Positions 12,005 to 21,182 of a stretch of 64,000 nucleotides of DNA are shown piece by piece; positions within the stretch are counted from its first letter, which is position 1; the number at the start of each line of letters is the position of its first letter. The stretch is taken from the NCBI GenBank assembly GCA_029289265.1, contig JARFTX010000003.1, positions 46,224-110,223 of the forward strand, read 5' to 3'. A program made the position numbers and the translations under genes. A model generated the notes under the pieces. It ran no database searches. It had not been told where the DNA came from and saw nothing but the letters and a program-made list of their open reading frames with translations. Origin of the DNA: Gammaproteobacteria bacterium (lineage in GTDB: Bacteria > Pseudomonadota > Gammaproteobacteria > Burkholderiales > Rhodocyclaceae).

Positions 12005-12379
12005 ATGAGCATCATGGATTGGCTGAATCGGGCCGAAGCGCAGCGCGACGCCGAGGCCGCCGCCGAGCGCGACGACAGTCTGCGGGCGGCTGTGATCGAC
12101 GCGCTGCGCACCGTCTACGACCCGGAAATTCCGGTGAACATTTACGATCTGGGACTCATCTATGAGCTCGCCGTGGACGAGGGCGACGGCCGTGTCGCGA
12201 TCCGCATGACCCTCACCGCACCGGGCTGCCCGGTCGCGCAGACCTTTCCGGCGGTGGTTGCCGAAGCCGTTCGTCGCGTCGGCGGTGTGAGCGACGTCGA
12301 TGTGGAACTGGTCTGGGACCCGCCCTGGTCCAAGGAGAGGATGAGCGAGGCGGCACGACTCGAACTGGGGATGATCTGA
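12005..12379 (+). CDS. sufT: SUF accessory protein SufT (MIP18/DUF59)
   Basis: 124 residues with the MIP18 family motifs DPEIPVNIYDLGLIY (39-53) and TAPGCP (71-76), where the cysteine is the functional residue of the family. Known role: helps maturation of Fe-S proteins under high demand; precise chemistry unsettled. An N-terminal extension of about 25 charged residues precedes the domain. Start follows a strong GGAGG and the sufU stop by one base. Confidence 0.92.
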   Translation: MSIMDWLNRAEAQRDAEAAAERDDSLRAAVIDALRTVYDPEIPVNIYDLGLIYELAVDEGDGRVAIRMTLTAPGCPVAQTFPAVVAEAVRRVGGVSDVDVELVWDPPWSKERMSEAARLELGMI

Positions 12380-12382
12380 GAC

Positions 12383-12706
12383 ATGGACGACTGGCTCGAC
12401 GTGGCGAAGGTCTCCGAGTTTCCCCCCGAGGAGGTCCGTGTCGTGACGCTGGACGACGGGCGTGAGATTGCCGTCTTCAATGTTCGGGGGCGCTTCTTCG
12501 CGATCGAGGACCTATGCAGCCACGAGGCGGAGAATCTGTCGTGGGGCGTCGTCGAGGGCGAAGAGGTGGTGTGCCCGCGCCACGGCGCACGGTTCTCCCT
12601 CGCCACGGGGAAAGCCCTGTCGGCGCCGGCCTATGAACCCGTCGCCTGTTTTCCGGTGAGGATCGAGGGCGATATGGTGCAGGTCGGGGTGGCTCGCGAC
12701 GAGTGA
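12383..12706 (+). CDS. Rieske [2Fe-2S] ferredoxin of the SUF operon
   Basis: 107 residues with both Rieske ligand pairs: Cys45-x-His47 (LCSHE) and Cys64-x2-His67 (CPRHGARF). It is the size of soluble ferredoxins of non-heme oxygenase systems, without a membrane anchor. Its place as last gene of the suf run, four bases after sufT, suggests an electron donor in cluster assembly or a cluster recipient; this is inference. An oxygenase partner is not present nearby. Confidence 0.93.
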   Translation: MDDWLDVAKVSEFPPEEVRVVTLDDGREIAVFNVRGRFFAIEDLCSHEAENLSWGVVEGEEVVCPRHGARFSLATGKALSAPAYEPVACFPVRIEGDMVQVGVARDE

Positions 12707-12758
12707 GTGCGCGCCGCCGGCACGGTGGCCGGGCTGCGCAGCGTGGAGGTTTGACCCG

Positions 12759-13442
12759 ATGGAAGATCGCGACTTTTCGACGATGCGCGACGACATGATG
12801 GTCGAAATCGCGATGGAGGCCGCATTGCTGGGCGAACATCTCGGCAAACCGGCGTTCGATCCCCGTGTGATGGATGTGATCGGGCGCGTGCCGCGGCACG
12901 AATTCGTGCCGCTCGAGCTGCAACCCTACGCGTACCTGAACCGGCCGCTGCCGATCGGTTTCGAGAAGACCATCTCGCAGCCTTTCATCGTCGCGCTGAT
13001 GACCGACCTGCTCGAACTCACGGACCAGGACACCGTCCTCGAGATCGGCACAGGCCTGGGCTATCAGAGCGCCATCCTGTCGCAGCTCGCGAAGCGCGTC
13101 TACAGCATCGAGATCATCGGGGAGCTCGCCAAGCAGGCGCGGCAGCGCCTTGCGCGCCTGGGCTGCCCCAATGTCGAGCTGCGCACCGGCAACGGCTACC
13201 ACGGCTGGCCCGAGCAGGCGCCGTTCGACAAGATCATGGTAACGGCCGCGCCCGACCTCGTGCCGCCCTCCCTGATCGTGCAGCTCAAGCCGGGCGGGCG
13301 TATGGCGATTCCGGCGGGGCTTGCCGACAGCCAGCAGCTGATCCTCGTCACCAAGGATGCCAACGGCAGGCTGCACACCCGGGAGGTGCTGCCGGTACGC
13401 TTTTCGCAGCTCGAGGAAGACGAGCCGCCAACCTTCGCTTGA
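12759..13442 (+). CDS. pcm: Protein-L-isoaspartate O-methyltransferase
   Basis: 227 residues. Conserved TISQP (71-75) substrate-binding motif and SAM-binding VLEIGTGLGYQSA (93-105), then the typical FDKIMVTAAPDLVPPSLI block. Known role: methylates isoaspartyl residues in damaged proteins to start repair. It follows the SUF operon by 52 bases and may be transcribed with it. It converges with the lipoprotein gene on the minus strand. Confidence 0.96.
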   Translation: MEDRDFSTMRDDMMVEIAMEAALLGEHLGKPAFDPRVMDVIGRVPRHEFVPLELQPYAYLNRPLPIGFEKTISQPFIVALMTDLLELTDQDTVLEIGTGLGYQSAILSQLAKRVYSIEIIGELAKQARQRLARLGCPNVELRTGNGYHGWPEQAPFDKIMVTAAPDLVPPSLIVQLKPGGRMAIPAGLADSQQLILVTKDANGRLHTREVLPVRFSQLEEDEPPTFA

Positions 13443-13559
13443 GCCGCAGGTTGGCGCCCTCGCGACGGCGACAATCCACGCGGGCGTGCCGAGCGGCGCC
13501 CTTGCGCGGCCGGTCACACGGATCACGGCCGCGCCACGCCATCCGTGCGACCGATCGCG

Positions 13560-14054
13560 TCAGCGTCGGTATCCGGGTGGCGGAGGCGGGTAATGGCGGT
13601 AGGCGCCCGGCGCCGCGCTCGCGTACCGGCCATAGACTGGTACGCGGTGACCGCTCGCGTACATGCACTGCTGGTAGGCGACGTCGTAGCGCTGCTGCAG
13701 CGAATGGGACGAGGCCTGGGCGGCACTCGCCCCGGCAGCCGACCCGACCAGCAGCCCCGCCCCGGCCCCGACGGCCGCACCTCGACTGCCATCGAACGCC
13801 GCCCCGGCGAGCGCTCCGACCGCCGTGCCAACCACGGCGCTGCGAACACCGCTGTCCGCGGCCGCCTGATCGGGCGTCCTCGCTCCCGCGTGCGCGTACG
13901 CGTAATTGCGACATGCCAGGTCGTCGGCACGAAACTGCTCGAAGTTCTTTCCCGTCCCGGGGAGCACCAGCATGCTCGGTCCGCTCGGCACCGATACGCA
14001 GCCGCCTAGCGCCAGCGCAGCTGCTGCGGCGTAACCCGCTAGTGCGCGTGCCAT
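13560..14054 (-). CDS. Glycine-zipper outer-membrane lipoprotein
   Basis: 164 residues. A signal peptide ends in LALGGC with lipobox Cys19, so it is predicted to be a lipoprotein. Residues 70-110 form a Gly/Ala-rich glycine-zipper segment (GTAVGALAGAAFDG and following), and the C-terminus is Pro/Tyr rich. Function unknown; families of this kind insert or associate with membranes. The start lies four bases after the stop of the repeat-bearing gene upstream, so the two are probably one transcript. Confidence 0.85.
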   Translation of the reverse strand: MARALAGYAAAAALALGGCVSVPSGPSMLVLPGTGKNFEQFRADDLACRNYAYAHAGARTPDQAAADSGVRSAVVGTAVGALAGAAFDGSRGAAVGAGAGLLVGSAAGASAAQASSHSLQQRYDVAYQQCMYASGHRVPVYGRYASAAPGAYRHYPPPPPGYRR

Positions 14055-14058
14055 GGGC

Positions 14059-14682
14059 TTACTCCTGCAGATCCGGCGGAGTGGGCATGACGCGCTGCCA
14101 GCCGCCCGGGCAGCTGTTCACGTACGGATAGTATCCGGCCGGATCCTGGCAGTAGTACCAATAGCGCGGGTCACCCGGTTCGCCGTAGTCGGTACCCCGT
14201 TCGACATAGGTCGGCGGCGGCGCATAAGCCGGCACTGCCACGACCGGCGCGTACGCCGGATAAGCGTAGTGGGGCGGCGGCCAGTGCCAGAACAGCGGTG
14301 CCCCGATAAAGACGCCAATCCGCGCGCTGCGGTGGTGCACACGATGCTTCGCAACGAAATGCGGCTTGTGCACCGGGACAGCGTGCTTATTGACGATGAC
14401 CTGCCGGTGCGACTTGAAATGCGAGGGCGCGACCTGTCGATGGGACCTGAACTGAGACGATCCGACCTGCTGCCGAGACCTGAACTGTGACGAGCCGACC
14501 CGCTGCTGGGACCTGAACTGGGACGGTCTGACCTGCTGCTGGGACCTGAACTGCACGGGCTGAAAGGTGTCGTGGCGTGGCGCGAAGCTCTGACCACCAC
14601 GACCGCGGTCGCCCCACGCCGCCTCGCTGACTCCCAAACCCGTCAGAACGGCCAGCGCAAGCGCGCATGGAGCCCATTTCAT
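14059..14682 (-). CDS. Exported protein with 11-residue tandem repeats
   Basis: 207 residues, function not recognised. A signal peptide (residues 1 to about 22) is followed by five 11-residue repeats of the form QFRSQQRVGSS (residues 44-98), then a basic His/Lys-rich stretch and a Pro/Tyr/Ala-rich C-terminal part ending with two Cys in a WYYC...CPGGWQ pattern common in small betaproteobacterial exported proteins. A strong AAGGAGG precedes the start. The Arg/Gln/Ser repeats are very basic, so binding to anionic envelope components is possible but unproven. Confidence 0.75.
   Translation of the reverse strand: MKWAPCALALAVLTGLGVSEAAWGDRGRGGQSFAPRHDTFQPVQFRSQQQVRPSQFRSQQRVGSSQFRSRQQVGSSQFRSHRQVAPSHFKSHRQVIVNKHAVPVHKPHFVAKHRVHHRSARIGVFIGAPLFWHWPPPHYAYPAYAPVVAVPAYAPPPTYVERGTDYGEPGDPRYWYYCQDPAGYYPYVNSCPGGWQRVMPTPPDLQE
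14389..14553 (-). repeat. Five in-frame 33-base tandem repeats
   Basis: Five consecutive 33-base units encode QFRSQQQVRPS-like 11-mers. The first four are close copies and the last (HFKSHRQV...) is more divergent. The repeat keeps frame, so copy number can change without breaking the gene. Confidence 0.85.
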
Positions 14683-14815
14683 GGCTTCCTCCTTGCCGCT
14701 CGGCGGTGGGAGCGCCCCGTTGCCGCGAGTGCGGCAGTGACTGCGTCGATAATTTCAAATGACCGTCCGGCGGCCGAATAATTCCACCTTTCTTGCCTGC
14801 GCCTTCGGTGCCGCG

Positions 14816-14845
14816 TTGGACAGCCGCGGGCGGACTCACTATGCT
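14816..14845 (+). promoter_or_regulatory. Candidate sigma-70 promoter for the pirin gene
   Basis: TTGGAC at 14816-14821 and TATGCT at 14840-14845 are separated by 18 bases. This lies in the 320-base divergent gap between the repeat-protein gene and the pirin gene, in which no other feature was found. Confidence 0.4.
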
Positions 14846-15002
14846 CAAACAAGGCATTCATCGGCTGCTCCTGGTCCGAGATTCGGGGAACACGTCGGGC
14901 AGGAGGAGCAGAAAGCAGCCGCCGCGGGCGCTGGGCATGGAGACGGGTCGGGTGGCCGCGGCGACCGGATCGACGGGAACCGAATTCGCAGGAGGCCCCG
15001 CA

Positions 15003-15953
15003 ATGAGTGATCTCGACCAGGCCTGCCGGCCTTCCGGCTCGCGCGACTGTCCGCCGTCCCCGGGGCAGCCCGTGGCCGAAGCGATTCCCACGCGCGACGC
15101 GGTGCTGGGGGAGGGCATGACGATCAGGCGGGCGCTGCCGAGCCGGCAGCGGCGGATGATCGGGGCATGGTGCTTTCTGGATCATTTCGGGCCGGTGGAC
15201 GCCCGCCGCGGAGACGGTCTGCGCGTCGGTCCGCACCCGCACACCTGCCTGCAGACCTTCACCTGGCCTTTGTCCGGCGAGATCCTGCATCGGGACAGCC
15301 TGGGCTACGAGCAGCTGATTCGACCCGGGCAGGTGAACCTGATGACGGCCGGACGCGGCATCTCCCATTCCGAGGAATCGCCTGCCCAGCGCTCGCCAGA
15401 GTTGCACGGCGCGCAGCTTTGGATCGCGCTTCCGGAAGTCGAGCGGCACCGCGATCCCGCGTTCGAACACTATCCCGAACTCCCGGTGGTCGAGCGCGAC
15501 GGCTGCCGCATCACCGTGCTGGTGGGCGAAACAGTCGGCGAGCGGTCGCCCGTGCGCGTCCATTCGCCGCTCGCCGCGCTCGACTTGACTTTTTCCGCCG
15601 CCGGCAGCACCCACATTCCGCTGCGACCCGACTTCGAGTATGGCGCGCTTGTGTTGGACGGTGAGATGGTCGTCGATGGCGCCGCCCTGCGCAGCGGCAC
15701 TTTGCTGTATCTCGGACGCGGACGTGAACGAGCCGCCGTGCATTGCGGCGCCGAAGGGCGGCTGCTCCTGATCGGCGGAACGCCGTTCGACGAGGAGATC
15801 CTGATGTGGTGGAACTTCGTCGGCCGCGACCGCGATGAGATCACGCGCGCCTGCACCGACTGGAACGCGGGCGACGCACGCTTCGGCGAAGTGCATGGGT
15901 ATCCCGGGCAACGCCTGACGGCGCCGATGCCGCCGTGGAGCAACCCCGGCTAG
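15003..15953 (+). CDS. Pirin family protein
   Basis: 316 residues, bicupin. The N-terminal cupin has the pirin metal-site motifs: FLDHFGP, the VGPHPHTCLQTFTW block and GRGISHSEE; the C-terminal cupin ends with PFDEEILMWWNFVGR, also typical. Known members are iron-binding and some act as quercetinases or redox-sensitive regulators; the role here is unknown. The start at 15003 has AGGAGG eight bases before it; the frame is open upstream to 14793 but without a site. Confidence 0.93.
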   Translation: MSDLDQACRPSGSRDCPPSPGQPVAEAIPTRDAVLGEGMTIRRALPSRQRRMIGAWCFLDHFGPVDARRGDGLRVGPHPHTCLQTFTWPLSGEILHRDSLGYEQLIRPGQVNLMTAGRGISHSEESPAQRSPELHGAQLWIALPEVERHRDPAFEHYPELPVVERDGCRITVLVGETVGERSPVRVHSPLAALDLTFSAAGSTHIPLRPDFEYGALVLDGEMVVDGAALRSGTLLYLGRGRERAAVHCGAEGRLLLIGGTPFDEEILMWWNFVGRDRDEITRACTDWNAGDARFGEVHGYPGQRLTAPMPPWSNPG

Positions 15954-16194
15954 AAAGGCGGCGGGGTGCAGGCGCCATGTGGCTGCTCACGGCAGGTGAA
16001 TGGCCACTGAAAGGCTGCCACCACCGCAGGGCGTTGCGGCTGGCCGGATTCACCTCAACGCCCTGATGATTGCGTCACCGTAAGTGCGATAATCGGCATT
16101 ATGTAAACTGCAGAACGCGTTCCGTTCGTCAGGTAACGCACAACCACAGTATCATGCACCGGCGTAATATGCGCACTGGCAAGCTGACGCAGGC

Positions 16195-17916
16195 ATGTAC
16201 AACGAGTACTTCGGCTTCTCCGAGTCCCCCTTCTCGATCGCACCCGATCCGCGCTATCTCTTCATGAGCGAGCGCCACCGCGAGGCGCTGGCGCATCTGC
16301 TCTACGGGCTCAAGGTGGACGGTGGCTTTGTGCTGCTGACCGGCGAGGTCGGCACCGGCAAGACGACGATCTGTCGCTGCCTGCTCGAGCAGGTGCCGGA
16401 AAATTGCGATATCGCCTTCATCATCAATCCCAAGCTCACTGCGACCGAGTTGCTGCGCACGCTGTGCGAGGAGCTGCACATCGAGGTGCCGGCCGGGATT
16501 CGCGGGTTGAAGGCGCTGGTCGACCTGATCAATATTCGACTGCTCGAGAGCAATGCACACGGGCGAAAGACAGTGCTGATCGTCGACGAGGCGCAGAACC
16601 TGTCGAACGACGTGCTCGAACAACTGCGACTGCTCACCAACCTCGAAACCAACCAACGCAAGCTGCTGCAAATCATTCTTCTGGGACAGCCGGAGTTGCG
16701 CGAACGACTGGCCGAGCCCTCCATGCTCCAGCTTGCCCAGCGCATCGTCGCCCGCTACCACCTCGAGCCCTTGTCGCGGCCCGAGCTCGCAACCTACGTA
16801 CAGCATCGGCTCGCCGTAGCGGGAGGACGGCACACGCTGTTCCCCGGGCCGGTACTCGATCGACTCTATCGACTGAGCGGCGGCACGCCGAGGCTTATCA
16901 ATGTGATCTGCGACCGCAGCCTGCTCGGGACCTGGGCCGAAGGCCGGTCGACGGTGAGCCCTGCGATTCTGGACAAGGCTGCACGCGAAGTGCTCGGCCC
17001 AGCTGCGGTAGCGCGAAGCGGTCCGGCGCAAGTGCGGCGCGTCCTTGTGCCCACACTTGCAGTGGCCCTGCTGGTGGGCCTTGCCGGATGGGCGATCGGA
17101 GTTCAGCGCCTTTTGCCGGCCGAGATCCTGCACCACCTGGCCCCGAACGCACACGAGGCGCTTGCAAGCGCAGAGTCGGCGGCGGCTCCCATGCAGCCTC
17201 CCCCCGCCGATGCCGACCACGGGTTGGAGTCCGCGCCGATTGCGCTCGATGAGCTGCCCGTGGTCGAACCATCCACGGCCTCGGAGGCCGTCGGAGCGCT
17301 GCAGTGGTCGGCGGACACCGACCACTGGCTGCATGAGGCGCTTGCCGTGCGCGCGCTGTTCCAGCTCTGGCGGATCGAGATCGAGCCCGTCGGTGTCGAG
17401 ACCGCCTGCCAGATGGCCGAGCAACGGACCTTGCGATGCCTGCGCGGCAACGATGGGCTCGATTCCGTTCGCGCACTCAATTCCCCGGCGATCATCGAGT
17501 TGCGTCAATCGGATGGACCGAATTTTCTCGCCACATTGGTCTCGATCGACGGTGAGATGGCACGCATTGCCATCGGCGGCGAGTCTACGGAATTTCCAGT
17601 CGATCGGTTGGGTGCGCAGTGGACGGGCGAATACACGCTGCTCTGGCGCACTCCGCCAGGGCGGCTGCGCGTGATCGGACCGGGCGCCCAAGGCGCCGAC
17701 GTCGCCTGGGTCGACCGTTTGCTGGCCCGCTGGGAAGGCGCCGATCCGGATGCCCGTCGCAGTGATGTTTTCACGGCGGCTATGGCCGAGCGCGTGCGGG
17801 TGTTCCAGCGTGCGCACGGACTCGCCGACGACGGCATTGTCGGGCCGATGACGCTCGTCCGGCTCGGCGGCTATGCCGACGAAGCCGTGCCAATGCTCGC
17901 CGGGCGCTCCCAGTAA
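16195..17916 (+). CDS. gspA: GspA/ExeA-type AAA ATPase with peptidoglycan-binding domain
   Basis: 573 residues. Cytoplasmic ATPase with Walker A GEVGTGKT (50-57) and Walker B DEAQ (131-134), one membrane helix (about 283-303), a Pro/Ala-rich periplasmic linker, a middle domain (about 370-490) and a C-terminal peptidoglycan-binding domain (about 505-565). Known role of ExeA: with ExeB it helps insert or assemble the type II secretin through the cell wall. Only gspB is next to it; no other gsp genes are in the window. The 241 bases upstream hold only weak promoter matches. Confidence 0.92.
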   Translation: MYNEYFGFSESPFSIAPDPRYLFMSERHREALAHLLYGLKVDGGFVLLTGEVGTGKTTICRCLLEQVPENCDIAFIINPKLTATELLRTLCEELHIEVPAGIRGLKALVDLINIRLLESNAHGRKTVLIVDEAQNLSNDVLEQLRLLTNLETNQRKLLQIILLGQPELRERLAEPSMLQLAQRIVARYHLEPLSRPELATYVQHRLAVAGGRHTLFPGPVLDRLYRLSGGTPRLINVICDRSLLGTWAEGRSTVSPAILDKAAREVLGPAAVARSGPAQVRRVLVPTLAVALLVGLAGWAIGVQRLLPAEILHHLAPNAHEALASAESAAAPMQPPPADADHGLESAPIALDELPVVEPSTASEAVGALQWSADTDHWLHEALAVRALFQLWRIEIEPVGVETACQMAEQRTLRCLRGNDGLDSVRALNSPAIIELRQSDGPNFLATLVSIDGEMARIAIGGESTEFPVDRLGAQWTGEYTLLWRTPPGRLRVIGPGAQGADVAWVDRLLARWEGADPDARRSDVFTAAMAERVRVFQRAHGLADDGIVGPMTLVRLGGYADEAVPMLAGRSQ

Positions 17917-17936
17917 GACGAATCCGCCATCCAAGC

Positions 17937-18842
17937 ATGTCCTATATCCTCGAAGCCCTGAAGAAATCCGAACAGGCCCGCCACCAGGGCAAGGTTCCCG
18001 ACCTCACAACCCTGCCGATAGCGGCGGTTTCGGTTGAAGACGGTGCTGGAGTCCCGTGGCGGCTCCCCGCTGCTGCGGCGACGCTCATCCTCGTGGTGGC
18101 TGCGCTCGCCTGGCGGCCCTGGACAGCACCTGTGATCACGCCGAATGTTGCCATGCCGGCCGTCGCACCGCCGCGGGTCGAGACTTCCGCACCCCGTTCG
18201 ACGCCCGATCCGGCGCCGCCCCGGGCCCTGCCGGTCGTGGAGACGAGCCCGGTACCCGCTGCGGCTCCCGATCCGACCGCGCCCTCGCCTTCACGGCCCG
18301 TCGGGCACCTTGCCGAGGCGACGCCGACTCCACCAGCTCCTGCCGCCCCAGTCGCTTCGACCTCCCCAGTCACCTCGGTGCCTCCGGTAACTGCGGTCAC
18401 TTCGGTCGCGACAACCAATCCAATTCCTGCAGCCGCTCCAGTCGCTGCAACCCCTCCAGTCGTTGCAACGGCCTCGGGCACTGCAACGGCTCCGGTCGCA
18501 GCGGCTCCAGCCATTGCGATGGCTCCGGTCGCCACGACCTCGCCCGTCGCGGCCGGCACCGCGGCGGCTGACCCGCCGGTGTCGAAATCCGCGGCGGCCG
18601 GGATGCCGACCCCGCCCGACCGGGTGCTCGCCTTCCACGAGCTGCCCGAGACCATTCGGGCCGCCTTGCCAGCGCTCGCCGTTTCCGGCTTCTCCTATAC
18701 CGACGAACCCCAGGCGCGCATGGCGGTGATCAACGACCGCATCCTGCGTGAGGGAGAACACGCGGCCGAGGGCGTGCGGCTCGAGCGGGTCGGTAACGAC
18801 GGCATCGTGCTGAATTACAGGGGATTTCGATTCCGGCCCTGA
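17937..18842 (+). CDS. gspB: GspB-type secretion accessory protein
   Basis: 301 residues. Begins with MSYILEALKKSEQ, the hallmark of GspB/ExeB, has one membrane helix (about 43-59), a very long Ala/Pro/Thr/Val low-complexity linker (about 65-225) and the C-terminal GspB domain with VSGFSYTDEPQARMAVIND and a final LNYRGFRFRP. Known role: partner of GspA at the cell envelope. It starts 20 bases after gspA and converges with radA. Confidence 0.92.
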   Translation: MSYILEALKKSEQARHQGKVPDLTTLPIAAVSVEDGAGVPWRLPAAAATLILVVAALAWRPWTAPVITPNVAMPAVAPPRVETSAPRSTPDPAPPRALPVVETSPVPAAAPDPTAPSPSRPVGHLAEATPTPPAPAAPVASTSPVTSVPPVTAVTSVATTNPIPAAAPVAATPPVVATASGTATAPVAAAPAIAMAPVATTSPVAAGTAAADPPVSKSAAAGMPTPPDRVLAFHELPETIRAALPALAVSGFSYTDEPQARMAVINDRILREGEHAAEGVRLERVGNDGIVLNYRGFRFRP

Positions 18843-18874
18843 AACGGCTGTAAGACCGATTCGACGCAGCCGCC

Positions 18875-20254
18875 CTACCCTGCGGATTCTAGCGCGCGCG
18901 CCTGCCCGATGGCCTCGTCGATGCGATCGACGGCAATCACGCGGATACCCTCGATTGCTTGCCGGGGTGCGTTGGCGCGGGGAATGATCGCGAGGGTGAA
19001 ACCGAGCTTCGCCGCCTCGCGAATGCGATCCTGGCCGCGCGGGGCCGGGCGGATTTCGCCGGCGAGCCCCACTTCGCCGAACACGGCAAGCTCGCGCGGC
19101 AACGCACGGCTGCGCATCGACGAGACGATCGCCAGGAGCACGGCCAGATCGGCGGCCGGCTCGGAGATCTTGACCCCGCCGACCGCATTCACGAACACGT
19201 CCTGGTCGTAACAGGCCACACCCGCATGTCGGTGCAGCACGGCGAGCAGCATCGCCAGCCGATTCTGCTCGAGTCCTACCGACAAACGTCGCGGGTTAGG
19301 GTTGTGGGCTTCGTCCACCAGCGCCTGGACTTCGACCAGCAGCGGGCGTGTCCCCTCCTGGGTCACCAGCACGCAGCTTCCGGGCACCTTCTGGCCGTGC
19401 TGCGAGAGGAAGATCGCCGAGGGATTGCTGACGCCGCGCAGGCCGCGCTCGGTCATCGCGAACACCCCAAGCTCGTTCACGGCGCCGAAGCGGTTCTTGA
19501 AGGCCCGCACCAGGCGGAAGCTCGAGTGCGTGTCGCCCTCGAAATAGAGCACCGTGTCAACGATGTGCTCGAGCACTCGTGGGCCGGCCAGGGTTCCATC
19601 CTTGGTGACGTGACCGACCATGATGAGGCTCACGCCGGCGAGCTTTGCGAAGCGCGTGAGCTGGGCAGCGCATTCGCGCACCTGCGCGACCGAGCCGGGG
19701 GCCGACTGCAGCGACTCTGAGTAGATGGTCTGGATCGAGTCCACGACCGCGATGCGCGGTCGATGCTCCTTCAGCGCGGCGAGAATGCGCTCGAGGTTGA
19801 TCTCTGGCAGGAGCAGGATGCTTGCCGGATCGAGCTGCAGGCGCCGCGCGCGCAGCGCGACCTGCTCGCCCGACTCTTCGCCGCTCACGTAGATCGCGGA
19901 CTCGCGCGCCGCGAGCCGAGCCAACGCCTGCAGGAGCAGCGTTGATTTGCCGATGCCCGGATCTCCACCGATCAGCACCACCCCGCCGGCGACCAGTCCG
20001 CCGCCCAGTACGCGATCGAACTCGTCGATCCCGGTCGGGATGCGCGGATCTTCGCGCGCTTCGAGCTCTGCGAGCGGTTGCAGCCGACCGGTCGCACCGG
20101 CCAGCGCTGCAAAGCGGCTGCCCGGCGCTGCAGCCGCTTCCGCCACTGTCTCCACCATCGTGTTCCAGGCCTTGCAGTGCGGACACTGGCCCTGCCAGCG
20201 GGCGGCCTGGCCGCCACACTCGGTGCAGGTGAAGACCGACCGGGCCTTGGCCAT
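18875..20254 (-). CDS. radA: DNA repair protein RadA/Sms
   Basis: 459 residues. N-terminal zinc finger with Cys10, Cys13, Cys24 and Cys27, RecA-like core with Walker A GDPGIGKST (97-105), the RadA-specific KNRFG motif near 250, and a C-terminal Lon-like domain. Known role: branch-migration helicase in recombinational repair. The frame is open far upstream of 20254 inside the LysR gene, but the zinc finger fixes the start. It begins two bases after the stop of that regulator gene. Confidence 0.97.
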   Translation of the reverse strand: MAKARSVFTCTECGGQAARWQGQCPHCKAWNTMVETVAEAAAAPGSRFAALAGATGRLQPLAELEAREDPRIPTGIDEFDRVLGGGLVAGGVVLIGGDPGIGKSTLLLQALARLAARESAIYVSGEESGEQVALRARRLQLDPASILLLPEINLERILAALKEHRPRIAVVDSIQTIYSESLQSAPGSVAQVRECAAQLTRFAKLAGVSLIMVGHVTKDGTLAGPRVLEHIVDTVLYFEGDTHSSFRLVRAFKNRFGAVNELGVFAMTERGLRGVSNPSAIFLSQHGQKVPGSCVLVTQEGTRPLLVEVQALVDEAHNPNPRRLSVGLEQNRLAMLLAVLHRHAGVACYDQDVFVNAVGGVKISEPAADLAVLLAIVSSMRSRALPRELAVFGEVGLAGEIRPAPRGQDRIREAAKLGFTLAIIPRANAPRQAIEGIRVIAVDRIDEAIGQARALESAG

Positions 20255-20256
20255 GG

Positions 20257-21174
20257 CTACGTGCCCTCCAGCTCTTCCGCCATGCCCGCGAGCTCGGCCA
20301 CAGCATGATCGGCGAAGGTCGTGATGAGGCGCGAGCGGAACTTGTCCTTGGGGATGATCACCTCCAGCGGCGTGTACAACCTCGGCTCCAGCGAGACTCC
20401 GACCAGCCAGCCCTCCCGCAGGTCGCGCTGGATCGCAGCGCGCGACGCAAAGGCGTAGCCCGCGCCCTGCCCGGCCAGGTGCTTGACGCTGGCGAGACTG
20501 CCGAGCTCCGCGCAAATGGTGACGTCCTCCATGGGCACGCCGGCCGCTTCGAACAGCTGCTCGGCCAGCACGCGGATGGCGTTGCCCGGATCGCGCGTGA
20601 TCAGCGGAAACTCGAGCAGGTCGGCGACGGTGAGCGCGCTCTTCTGCGAGAGCGGATGGCCGGGCTGGCAGATGACCCGAACTTCGTCGTGTGCGGCGGT
20701 GCGCCGCTCGATCGCCGGCTGGTCGGAGACGATCTCGATCAGCCCGATGTCGAGGTCGCGCGCGGCAACGCGGTCCTCGGTGAGCTGTGAGTTGCCGACC
20801 ACCACGCGCGGCACCACGCGCGGGTACTTTCGCTTGAAGCGCTCGAGCAGGCGCGGCAGCCAGTAACCCGAGATCGTGGTGCTGGTGCCGATGCTGAGGG
20901 TGCCGGCGAGTTCGTCGGTGAGCTCGGCAACCCGGGATTCGAGTTCCTCGGACAGGTCGAGAATGCGCTCCGCGTAGGCCAGCACGACCTCGCCCGCGGC
21001 CGTCAGGCTGACCCGACCGTGCCCGCGCTCGAGCAGCCGGGTATTGAAGTGCTCCTCGAGCTGCTTGATCTGGAAGGTGACGGCCGGCTGCGTCATGAAG
21101 AGCCGCTCGGCTGCACGTGTGAAGGAACCGTGCTTGGCTACGGCGTGAAAAACCTGAAGTCTGCGATCGGCCAT
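20257..21174 (-). CDS. LysR-family transcriptional regulator
   Basis: 305 residues. N-terminal helix-turn-helix (RLQVFHAVAKHGSFTRAAERL and following, about 5-65) and the LysR substrate-binding domain. It resembles CbbR/CysB-like regulators, but the effector is not readable. Met at 21174 starts the canonical MADRRLQVF; a frame to 21219 is possible. An inverted repeat sits just upstream and suggests autoregulation. radA follows within two bases, so this regulator may be co-transcribed with a repair gene. Confidence 0.93.
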   Translation of the reverse strand: MADRRLQVFHAVAKHGSFTRAAERLFMTQPAVTFQIKQLEEHFNTRLLERGHGRVSLTAAGEVVLAYAERILDLSEELESRVAELTDELAGTLSIGTSTTISGYWLPRLLERFKRKYPRVVPRVVVGNSQLTEDRVAARDLDIGLIEIVSDQPAIERRTAAHDEVRVICQPGHPLSQKSALTVADLLEFPLITRDPGNAIRVLAEQLFEAAGVPMEDVTICAELGSLASVKHLAGQGAGYAFASRAAIQRDLREGWLVGVSLEPRLYTPLEVIIPKDKFRSRLITTFADHAVAELAGMAEELEGT

Positions 21175-21182
21175 GCGGCACC

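Noticed and set aside
16055..16243. Small minus-strand frame before gspA
   Set aside because: Overlaps the gspA start, has no site or motif and basic low-complexity composition.
18120..18600. Repetitive GC-rich stretch inside gspB considered as a separate repeat element
   Set aside because: It is irregular Ala/Pro/Thr/Val coding sequence of the periplasmic linker without a fixed unit length.
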